Positions 1-8,758 of a stretch of 64,000 bases of DNA are shown here, piece by piece. Position numbers and translations under genes: made by a program. The stretch comes from Cladorrhinum sp. PSN259 (lineage: Eukaryota > Ascomycota > Sordariomycetes > Sordariales > Podosporaceae). Under the pieces are notes generated by a model. It worked only from the letters and a program-made list of their open reading frames with translations, searched no databases and had not been told where the DNA came from. Each line of letters begins with the position of its first letter. Within the stretch, counting starts at the first letter, position 1. The stretch is from assembly GCA_033725935.1 (NCBI GenBank), contig MU867062.1, positions 1,178,001 through 1,242,000 on the forward strand, read 5' to 3'.

Positions 1-699
1 CAAAGCAGCCCTGTGGGCTTTACGAATGTCTTCGCTTTCTAGCTCCAATCTCTCCACGACCTGTTGATTCGCCAGGGCGGCTTTCTGTTTCTCTGACTGG
101 GCCTTGGCGAGCTCTCGCTCCAGTGCCTGGACTTGATTCCGGTAATGATGATGTATCTGCGACTCGAGTCGCTTTCTCTCCTGTTCTTGTTCTGTAACGG
201 CTTTCTGTATGTCTGACTGGGCCTTGGCGAGCTCTCGCTCCAGTGCCTGGACTTGATTCCGGTAATGATGATGTATCTGCGACTCGAGTAGCTTTCTCTC
301 CTGTTCTTGTTCTGTAACGGCTTTCTGTTTGTCTGACTGGGCCTTGGCGAGCTCTCGCTCCAGTGCCCGGACTTGATTCCGGTAATGATGATGTATCTGC
401 GACTCGAGTAGCTTTCTCTCCTGTTCTTGTTCTGTAAGGGCTTTCTGCAGGCCAACTATGCGCGTTTCAGATTTTCTTTGCTCCTGGTCGACCGAATGTT
501 CCCATGTAATCGGAGTATCAAACCGATTATCATGGTGTGAAATCTTGTCGGAAACACCTCTGCTTGCAAGAAATTTTCCCGCCCTCCTTTCAACGGATCT
601 ACCAAAGTTAGCCTCGTTCATAGGAAGTTGATGAACTACATGTATATACTTGATTGCGCGTGGGATTGGTGAGAAAAACTGCTTTTGACTCTGTTCCAT
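1..699 (-). CDS. Coiled-coil protein with 40-residue repeats (5' part only, runs off the window)
   Basis: This frame is open from an ATG at 699 (good context, ccaaccATGG) to base 1 without a stop, so the 3' part is outside the window. The first ~85 residues are non-repetitive. They are followed by three near-identical 40-residue units of strongly helical, E/Q/K-rich sequence containing ERKLLESQIHHHYRNQV and LERELAKAQSDKQKA, then more helix-forming sequence. I chose this frame over two other open frames because only it gives heptad-like, charged coiled-coil sequence. The frame is also open upstream of 699 to a stop at 874-876, so a spliced earlier start is possible. It is head-to-head with the Hsp70-like gene at 1233. 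The unit resembles the start of the coiled coil encoded at 11325-15356 (HYR, E..L.KAQ.D pattern). Function is unknown. Confidence 0.6.
   Translation of the reverse strand, partial: MEQSQKQFFSPIPRAIKYIHVVHQLPMNEANFGRSVERRAGKFLASRGVSDKISHHDNRFDTPITWEHSVDQEQRKSETRIVGLQKALTEQEQERKLLESQIHHHYRNQVRALERELAKAQSDKQKAVTEQEQERKLLESQIHHHYRNQVQALERELAKAQSDIQKAVTEQEQERKRLESQIHHHYRNQVQALERELAKAQSEKQKAALANQQVVERLELESEDIRKAHRAAL
81..440 (-). repeat. Three tandem 120-bp in-frame coding repeats
   Basis: Units at 81-200, 201-320 and 321-440 differ at only a handful of positions. The period of 120 bp is exactly 40 codons, so the reading frame is kept. The near-identity points to recent expansion or homogenisation of the coiled-coil region of the gene on the minus strand. 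Confidence 0.92.
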
Positions 700-1232
700 G
701 GTTGGCATCTGGTTGACGTCTTCTGCGTAATGTAGGTGGGCACGCCGCGCTATCCAGTCTGATGAGATCAAGCTATCAAATGCAGGTGCCGGGTCACTCC
801 GAAACTCCGTACCAAGGCCAATATTGCTCTCCAACGATGAACAGCAGAAGTTGAAAATATCGCAGCGAGTGGTTCATGGACCCCGCATTGAATCGAGTTA
901 TTCAGCAGCTGAGAAACGCCTGAGCAGTCTTGGCGTGATGAACCCGCCACTTCACTGGAAGGCACCCCCGTGACCCCCAGCAGCCCGTTCCGAGAAATCA
1001 GCCATTGGCGGTCAATAGCTGAGGTCGCTATCAGTACCCCCTGGTGTCGTCCAATGTCAGTGGCTCACAACTTCCATGTCACACCCTTGCCTCCCCCTCC
1101 GAGTCGACCCCTCTTCAAGTTCTTACCTTATCTTCAGGTTGGCCCTTGAGTGCTGACCCTTCCCTGAAACTTCTGCGCAGACCCCATTTCTGCCCTTGAT
1201 AAACGGTGTTTTTATTGCACTGGCGATTCGTC
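700..1232. promoter_or_regulatory. Divergent intergenic region between coiled-coil and Hsp70-like genes
   Basis: This 533-bp stretch separates the coiled-coil start at 699 (minus) from the Hsp70-like start at 1233 (plus) and should carry both promoters. Part of it (to about 965) could hold an upstream exon of the minus-strand gene, because short open stretches in two minus-strand frames read as plausible protein. No clear factor motif was identified. Confidence 0.5.
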
Positions 1233-3359
1233 ATGTCTGATACAGTGACCGACGACCTTGCGTCAATCTCTTCGCTGGATCCGTCCATCAGTGATCATCC
1301 CAGATATGTGATAGCAGTTGATTACGGCACGACGTTTACCGGTGAGCCAATACCTGTTTTTCCCTCCTTTCCCCCTCTTGCTCTGAGTCCATTCCTCAAC
1401 CATTAATCTCCCTTCTTCCAGGTGTTGCATGGATCCTGACCCAGGGGGCGGGACACGTACCACAGGTCGACGACATCCACGTTGTTCAACACTGGGCTGG
1501 AAATATTGGCGACAAAGTCCCATCCGCATTCACGTACTCAGCCAGCTCGGGCCATGACTGGGGCTTCGGAATTGACGATAGTGCATATGTCATTCGATGG
1601 ACCAAGCTTCGGTTGGAAGAGCCATCTCGGCTTTCTGCACTCCGTACACTAAAGGGCATGCTCGGGGAATCAGATAAGCTTCAGTTTGGACCAAACAAAC
1701 GACATGCCGAAGTTCCACGCCATCTAATCAGGACACCTGCAGACGTCGTCAACGACTATCTCAAAGAGGTGCTTGAGCAAGTTCGCCGCGACATCGAGTC
1801 TGTGAAAGATCCTCTCACATTGATGCAATTCCCGATCGAACTTATAATTACCTACCCGGCGGTTTGGGATAACAGGGCAAAAGGAATTACTTTCAGAGCC
1901 GTCGTCGATGCAATGAAGTTCACATTTCGAGATATCAGCTTTATTCCGGGCCAGATAAGGTTTACCACGGAGCCAGAGGCTGGTGCGAACTACATTGTTC
2001 GAAGCGCAAAAGCGCACGACCAAGTGGACGACCTCGGGCTGAGAGTCAAAGAGTGTTTCATCGTCGTCGATGCCGGCGGTGGCACTGTGGATTTGGTGAC
2101 ATATCGGGTCGACGAGCTGGAGCCAGGCCTCAAATTCACCAGGGTCACGCCTCCGTCTGGAGGCCCGTATGGCGCCAACCTCATCGATAAATCCTTCTTG
2201 CACGGATTCCTTCCGCAGCGTCTCGGATCTCAGCTACATGCACAACTTCTTGGTGTAAATGGAGCCCAGGAAAAACACGGCTCTGCAATGCACGACTTCT
2301 TTGAGATCAGGCCTGGTGAACGTATGCTTTTGGATCGGTTTCAGCCAATCAAGTTCTCCTTCAAAGGCCAAAACGTTGATGGTCCCCCACTGCTCGACTA
2401 CCATTTGAGTCTTCCAAGTGCCATGAGTCATGTTGACGATAACCCAGCCAGAGGGATCCGACATGGAGGACTAATCCTGTCTTGTGAGGACATTGAAGCA
2501 ATGTTTGAAGCGAGCGTCCAGGGCATCAAAAACCTATTTGTGAGGCAGCTCTTCATGTCAGACCGTCAACGCCTAAAAGTCAGGACAGTCTTCCTATCCG
2601 GAGGCTTTTCTCAGAATGAATATCTCTTCCGGCGGATACACGAAATGACGACTGCATATCGGTGCCAGCTATTACGGGGATACGACAGTTGGTCTGCCGT
2701 GGCTCGCGGTGCCGTTGTGATGGGTCTTGGTATTGGATCTGAGATACCGCAAGCCATCGTTGCATGTCCGTACCATCTCGGAGTCGTCGTCTCCAAAAAG
2801 CTTGCCCCATACGTCCTCACAAATAAACAACGATATCGAGACTATTTCGATGGTGTTAGCCGCGTGCAGCACCAAGTAGAATGGTTCCTTTCGAAGGGTG
2901 ACATGATCACTCCTGAAGACTCAGTGACCAAAACGGTCAGGCTCGTGAGGAAACTGGTTCCAGGGGGCAGTCAGGCAGGAGAGGTAACCGTCATCGTGTC
3001 CGCTGCTGAGCAAGATCCGGAGAATGACGGTAAGTCCTCGTCTGTGTTACCTTTAGATCGACTCAAGAAGTCGTTGCCGTGGAGAGAGAAAGATTCGCTA
3101 ACTCTTCCACTGTGCAGACTCACACCAGGTGGTGTCAATAGGATACGACTTGGCAGCCATCCCGCAGGACAGCCTCAGTGGGGCCATGCAGACAGTGGCC
3201 GATCCTACCACTCAACGAACCTATCAGAGGTTGGAGCTCCATCTCGAGATAAAGGCCACCCCCGCAGTTGTCAATATTTCGCTTATTTCTGGCAGTTCAA
3301 ATGACTGTGGCGTTCTTTTGGGCAGATGTCAGCCGATTGTGCTCCCTTCGCTCTCCTGA
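1233..3359 (+). CDS. HSPA12-like Hsp70-family ATPase, copy A
   Basis: Three exons, 1233-1341, 1422-3029 and 3118-3359, give 652 residues in phase. Introns start GTGAGC and GTAAGT and end CAG. The actin/Hsp70-type ATPase core is visible: phosphate-1 loop VDYGTTFTGVAW (residues ~31-42), phosphate-2 FIVVDAGGGTVDLVTY, and the adenosine motif TVFLSGGFSQNEYLF. The C-terminus is not the canonical Hsp70 substrate-binding domain and there is no EEVD tail, so this is an atypical HSPA12-type member, probably cytosolic. The gene at 8759-10936 is a clear paralogue over its whole length, sharing the last intron position but lacking the first intron. It is head-to-head with a coiled-coil gene and convergent with the C2 gene. 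Client and role are not evident. Confidence 0.9.
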
Positions 3360-3504
3360 GCCGGTGTGGCGGCCTCCAACGGCCATGGAACGAACCTGTG
3401 GGAACTGGCGCATCTTGGCACGCAACTTGAAAGCCATCACATCGGATACTTGGACGAATTTTCGATTCTTAGTTCCGGTGTCTGTACTAATGGGGTTCCT
3501 AATA

Positions 3505-5494
3505 TTAATGGGACTCGGGAGGTCGAGGATGCTTTTGATCCCAGCTTTGGATCATTCCTGCAATCTCCCTCAATTCAGAAATTTCATCATCAGTCCACGC
3601 CGGTGTACCTGCAGCCCAGTGGGATAAAAGATTTCCAAGTTCCTCACTGAGTGCTTCATCCAAACCAGATTCCGCATCTGGCAAGCCGCTCCTGCTGTTT
3701 TCTCCGCCAATATCCCCGGCCCATACTCGAAGTTGGAATTCGTAAAGCTTGCGCAGTAGCTCCGTTCCTTGTTCAACATCACTTGCGCTCACGCCATCCA
3801 GCAACGGAGTGCGTTCATACAGCTCAACCTCGTCACTGACGATTGAGTGGCCCTTCAACGGCGGTTGACCGGCCAGGTTGACAGAACTCTCCCGCGAGCC
3901 CGCAAACCTGCTCTTGTATATTCTCTGTAATCGCGGCTGTTTTCCCTTGTCGCTCCCAGAATCCACATGCAACCTATACAATTTGTGCTCTTCGTCTGTG
4001 ATCGACGGAGGAGGGACCGAGAGAGGCTGGCCCAGATCTTCATGCCAAGGATGAAAAGCGACGTCGAACTGAAGAATACCGTTATCAGTTCCGTTCTGAT
4101 TCAAGTTATCGCTTCGAGCACGACTGGAGTTGTGGACGAGGTATCGACCTCCGCCCCCCAGCATGAGGTATCCAGCCGGGTCAAACCGTGTGAACCCCAA
4201 GCTCTGGTCGGCACTGACTGTTTTTGAGAGCATGACTTCAAGGAATAGCTTGTCGGTGGGTTTGTCCAAGATCAGATATATAACCTCGTTCCACACAGGG
4301 TTGTTGGTACCTTTGCAGATTTTGGTGCGTGACCTCTCCACTCCCATGGAAGAAAGAACCCGGGCGTAAGTGTCAAGCTTGGTGCTGCTTAGCCCGGAAC
4401 CTCGCAGTCCATAGGCGCATCTTATGCAAAATCGGACGACTCCAGCGGGGCTTGTGGAGTGCATTCTAGTACTTGTTTCAGAGCCCTCCGTCTGTCGTGT
4501 CGAGGACCTAGCGGCTGAAGTGCTCGGTGTATCCTCTGGTGTCGCCGTAGTACTAAACTGCAATGAAGAAAACGACTTCTCAACTTCACGAAGGGTGGGT
4601 CTCGGCTGAGACCTCTGCTGCATTTGGTGTGGGGGGTTGGGCCTCAGGTAGTCACCATTTCGGGAAAATTCTGCTTTGATACGTTCCTGCGATGCTATGT
4701 GTTCTCTTTCGGTGGAGGGGCTCGGAGTAGCAGCTGTGCTTTTCTGGCGTCCTTCCCGGTCTTTCCTGAGAAGCGACCTGAATGCCGCTCGGTACGCCGG
4801 AGAATCAAGAGCCAGGTCGTCAAAGTCAAAGGCCACGTCGAACTCAGGGGCGTTGGACGCTATCGTCTCCTGAAACCTGGATACCGTTTCGTCGGATAAA
4901 TCAATGTACGAGGATGCGTTATCGCGAGCCCGCCTGAGAATTTGCTGGTTCTCTCGCTTCCCTATCAAATCCTGCTGGCCGCCTACTGTTGTTCTTTTTA
5001 GTGCCGTTCAAGTTAGCGCATAGAGTTGCAGAAATAGGCTACATCAATCGTCTGTCTTACATCTGAATAGCCGTCAAGAGCAACGTCAATGTCTGGCTCT
5101 GGTAGCTGAGATTTTGCTTGTGCCTGGAGACTTCCTCTTCGTCCCAGACATGCCGAAGCTTGCCGCGGACGGTCAACATTCCATCAACGTAATTGATTTT
5201 GCTGATGTGTTTCTCAATCGACGACACGACTAAGAGACAGCTGTCCAAGGATTGTTCCATGGTCACCATCAACTGCTCATTGGACTGAAGAGTCACTGGG
5301 CCAGAGTCCAGCCACTTTTGCAGTATCTGAACGCTGGCCTGAATCGTCGATATCTGGGAGAGCAGGTGACCGGCATCCGCGACCGCGTCATCGTATTTTC
5401 CCTTTAGATCGTGAAGGCCTTTGATAGCTTTCGCAGTGCTGGCCAAAAGAGAGAAGCACGAGCCGACAAGCCCGGTGATTGAGACTGGGTCCAT
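3505..5494 (-). CDS. STAND-type N-terminal domain plus C2 domain protein with shared C-terminal module
   Basis: Two exons, 5061-5494 and 3505-4993, give 640 residues. The 67-bp intron has donor GTAAGA, branch GCTAAC and acceptor AAAAAG, the only nearby acceptor that keeps frame. Residues 1-145 start MDPVSITGLVGSCFSLLAS and are helical, as in the N-terminal domains of fungal STAND/NLR proteins. Residues ~155-215 continue the linker often seen after that domain. Residues ~330-420 are a C2-like domain (LDTYARV, TNNPVWNE, LFLEVMLSK), which usually binds membrane lipid and Ca2+; the full set of calcium aspartates is not obvious. The last ~100 residues (ELYER, DVE..TELLR..Y, AWTDDEISEL, GMI) match the end of the membrane protein at 7392-8249. 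No NACHT or NB-ARC domain is present. Inference: a membrane-recruited signalling protein. Confidence 0.78.
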
Positions 5495-5653
5495 GACTGT
5501 AGATACGTCCAGATCGTTGTAGTTGGGTGCGAGCGGGGATGAGATGAGGGGAATCCTTGGTGACTACTGCATGCAAGCTGAAAGATTCCATACCACAAGA
5601 TGCCCAGCCAAGTCAGATCACATGACCGTCTGGCAACTAAGACAGGGAGACTT

Positions 5654-6473
5654 GCAATCTAATGTTTCAACGTTTGTCAGCGCTGTACACGCCCCTTTCG
5701 CACTTTCTTATGCCTATTTCACCTATTTCTATGCCTGTTCAGCTTCTATTGATGCATTCTAACTCTTTTCTACGCCTGTTCGGCTTCTAGTATTGCTGTC
5801 TTGATTATTTTGTACGCCTGTTTGGCTTCTGTTAATGTATTCCTGACTCGTTTTTACGTATGCCAAATATGTATCCCGACCTGTATAGCTAATTTTTTTA
5901 CTACCTATTGTCACAGACAGCTGCGCGTGGCCAGCTGCCAAGCAATCGGCAGACAAGTAATTGCCTTAATAACCACATAGGAGGCTAACTTGCGGGCAAA
6001 GCTGGCCTTGGACAAGACATTAACGTTTTCACTCAGTTCAACTTGAATTGCCACTACCTGTGGATTACGGCATCGGCCATCTAGGGACTCAGAGCGCAGT
6101 AGCGTAATATTGGTAGCTGCGAGTTGTTATTACTATCAATTTTCTTTTTTCGGTGTACAACAACTTTGTACGGCGCCGCCAATCTGGCGGCAACCACTAC
6201 ATGACGGTTGACGAATGGACGATGTTTCGGCGAAAACTTTTGAAGGGTGAACGAACTCGGCCAGCGAACAACAGGAAGAATTCAAAGAATAAAGCCGAAC
6301 AGCCGTAGAAAAGAGCTAGGAATGCATTGACAGAAACTGAACAGCCGTATAAATAAATGCAATAGGTACATGTATCGGAAACTGTAAATTCAAGTCATGT
6401 ATAATTTTCATTCTGAAAGAAAGTTAGCAAGTAGGGCGTGTACCACGTTAATAAAAGGTTGAGCATTTGATCG
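5654..6473. mobile_element. MITE-like non-autonomous element with long inverted arms and 42-bp subterminal repeats (copy A)
   Basis: The left arm (about 5654-5870, read on the minus strand) and the right arm (about 6290-6473, plus strand) are homologous. Both contain a 42-bp unit with the core AACAGGCGTAGAAAAGAG, then a stretch with GGGCGTGTAC, ending in an A/GCATT(A/T)GAT(T/C)G-type end. The right arm carries an extra ~55 bp before its end. About 420 bp of unrelated sequence lies between the arms and no transposase frame is present. A second, one-armed copy is at 24524-24772 and a fragment at about 47808-47885. A target-site duplication could not be identified, so the outer borders are approximate. 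Confidence 0.65.
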
Positions 6474-7037
6474 TACAAAATCAGAGCCAGGCATCAAAGC
6501 TTTCAACCGCTTTCTCCGCTCCTCATCTTCATAATAACTGTAGCTGTGGTAACCGGGCACCGTGACACTCTAAACCGTTTAAAACTCGCGCGAGGGAAAT
6601 ACCTACTATCGCCCTATTGAGTAATCTTGGTAACGTAAAGGGTTCTGGTGTAGATTAAGATACTGTGGGAGTGCAGTCTGAATTCATATGATAAAAAATA
6701 TATTTTTTCCTCCCCCGTCGGTGACGCCTCCACCGACCAAGATGCACCCTTCTCCCACTACATGATCCAGAGAGGCGGAATGACTAAATTTCACATCTGA
6801 AATAGTACAGAGGAAAACCGTGGTTGTGGCGCTTACCTGTTAACAGTGTAGAGCCTGGAGTATATGGGGAATATTTTGCTGGCACTGCCCCTTTATGCCG
6901 CTCATCTACATTGTGGGCTGCTGCAAAGCAAACGCATACAAGCCGCACGTCCCAGCATAACTATGTATGTTATGGACTGATACTTTTGTTTAATGGACTT
7001 TGCTGGCAATGGTTCTGGTAGTCGGGCATTTTTGCAA

Positions 7038-7165
7038 TCTTTTCCCCCTTTTTCCCCTTTTCCCCCTTTTCCCCCTTTTCCCCCTTTTCCCCCTTTTTCC
7101 CCTTTTTCCCCTTTTTCCCCTTCTTCCCCTTCCCCCCCCCCCCCCCTTTTTTTTTTTTTTTTTTT
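7038..7165 (+). repeat. 128-nt pure polypyrimidine tract
   Basis: This stretch has only C and T on the plus strand: about ten TTTTCCCCC-like units, then a run of 15 C followed by 19 T. It generates spurious glycine/lysine-rich and proline/phenylalanine-rich open frames on the two strands. Mirror-type purine/pyrimidine tracts like this can form triplex (H-DNA) and are slippage-prone. Confidence 0.95.
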
Positions 7166-7391
7166 GTGCACTCATTGTCTCGTACAATCTCATGTATAAA
7201 CGTTGTGTTAGCTCAGTACAACCTTTAAGTGTATGGAGATGAGCTCTCAAACAACATGAACGAGCATTATACCAGTATTATATAATACCTTCTACGTTAC
7301 TCAGATTTCACTTTTGGGACGTATCTTATACCCCAATACAATTGTACAGACCCCTAAACAACGATTAAAATATAGGTTCCTTGCACATAAA

Positions 7392-8249
7392 TCACCCCCC
7401 ACCACGGCCATCCTGCCCCTTACCGGTAATCATCCCACACATCTCCTCCAGCTCCTCCAACTCCTCTTGCGTCCACTCCCCCAAATTCCGCCCCCGTCGC
7501 GAGCTCCTCCCATCCGCAAGCCACCCCTGCAGCACTTTTTCAAACTCAGCCTTCAGATCCTCCGCATCCTGATGCATCTTTAGCATCTTCGCTGTCTCCA
7601 CGGGCGCAGAAAGGAGCATTATACGCAAGTGATACCTCCTCCTCAGCAGCTCCGTCACTTTCTCGACATCTATTGGCTCCGGCTTATCCCCCTTCTCTAG
7701 ACTCTCCTTGTACAGTTCTATTTCCGGAACGCATTTATAGTATTTATCCAGTTCCCGCTTGAACCGGTCCGCTGACATTTCGTGATGCTGCATTCCGCCC
7801 AAGTATTCGTATCCGCTTTCCGCCGCGGTGTTGCTCGTGCCACCGCCGCTGCTTTCTGCGTCTCTTCTTCCATCACGTCTTCTCCAACAGCAGGACATAG
7901 AGGAAGCTCCCCGCTTGGGGTGAATGAGCGGCAGCCCGCACGCGAGGTGGATGGCGATCCATATTATCATTACGAGTATTACTAGGCCGGACGCGGCGCC
8001 AAAGATTACCGACTCGATGTTGCGGGACTTGATGAGCGTCCGCGAGGCTCTTTCGATGACGAGGGAGCCCGGTGGGATGACGATTGTTTCATTCTGAGTG
8101 CTGCTGCCGATGTCACGGAGGCGTCCCGGGATGGCGATCAGGTTGTGGGGCAGAGATCCGATTGAGAACTCGCTGGTGGAGAGGTTCATGAGTTCCACCC
8201 ATCGGACCGGGTTGGTGGTGTAGATGTTTGTGTTGTACCATACTTCCAT
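7392..8249 (-). CDS. Single-pass membrane protein with shared C-terminal module
   Basis: An intronless 285-residue frame. An N-terminal region of about 75 residues is followed by one hydrophobic segment at residues ~81-103 (VIFGAASGLVILVMIIWIAI), then basic/cysteine-rich sequence, so the C-terminal part is probably cytoplasmic. Residues ~170-280 match the end of the C2 protein at 3505-5494: ELY, then DVE..TELLR..Y, then W, W-T-x-E-E-L-E-E-L and C-GMI. The two proteins share nothing else, so this looks like a mobile C-terminal domain fused to different N-termini. There is no signal peptide. The gene is transcribed in the same direction as Hsp70 copy B, 509 bp downstream of its stop. Function is unknown. 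Confidence 0.72.
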   Translation of the reverse strand: MEVWYNTNIYTTNPVRWVELMNLSTSEFSIGSLPHNLIAIPGRLRDIGSSTQNETIVIPPGSLVIERASRTLIKSRNIESVIFGAASGLVILVMIIWIAIHLACGLPLIHPKRGASSMSCCWRRRDGRRDAESSGGGTSNTAAESGYEYLGGMQHHEMSADRFKRELDKYYKCVPEIELYKESLEKGDKPEPIDVEKVTELLRRRYHLRIMLLSAPVETAKMLKMHQDAEDLKAEFEKVLQGWLADGRSSRRGRNLGEWTQEELEELEEMCGMITGKGQDGRGGG

Positions 8250-8758
8250 TTGGTGTTGTGGGGATTGATTGATGATGTGTGAAAAAGGCAGACCAAAAGA
8301 CGCGGATAATCAAGGGGTATGTTGAGCGAATGTGAAAATGAGACAAGGGGAAGCGTTGCTGGCCTGCGGAAGTTAGGGGGTCACTGTGAAGCCCATTGAG
8401 GGGTTTTCCTCTGAGACCGATGCGCTGGCTGTGACTGAGCCAAGGGCAAACTGGGGCGGGCGGGGTCTTGGAAGATTGGATCGAGGTGTGGGTGGGAGCC
8501 ATCCATGTGAGTGAGATGCAAGACGGTGAGTCGAGACTCAGCTCGCTGTGGCAAACCATTGCACCCGCCGACTTTAAGTTTGTTGCCTATTTTGGTAGAA
8601 GTGTGCCTTGGATATATGCGCTCTTGAATTATTGGCACATCAGTAAGCAAGGCTTCGTGATAATGCAAGAAGGAAGGTACAAAAAGATACATGTGCTAAA
8701 AGAAAGCACCCGTCCTCCAGTTTGTGGTCACACCAAATGTGCCAGTGGCGTTCTATTT
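8250..8758. other. Intergenic region between membrane protein and Hsp70 copy B
   Basis: This 509-bp stretch lies between two co-oriented minus-strand genes and should contain the 3' end of the Hsp70-like gene and the promoter of the membrane-protein gene. The frames across it are short and none looks coding. Confidence 0.5.

Larger units (their letters stand above)
5495..7391. other. Intergenic region with MITE-like element and pyrimidine tract, no gene seen
   Basis: This 1.9-kb stretch lies between two minus-strand genes. It contains the inverted-repeat element (about 5654-6473) and the polypyrimidine tract (7038-7165), annotated separately. All open frames are short and lack coding character. 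Confidence 0.7.

Noticed and set aside
39..455. 138-codon minus-strand frame across the 120-bp repeats
   Set aside because: It is an alternative frame of the repeats; because 120 is divisible by three all three frames can stay open. The overlapping frame beginning at 699 gives coiled-coil sequence and runs to the window edge.
6902..7250. Glycine/lysine/glutamate-rich and proline/phenylalanine-rich frames near 7.0-7.2 kb
   Set aside because: Produced by the polypyrimidine tract in both strands; no normal protein composition.
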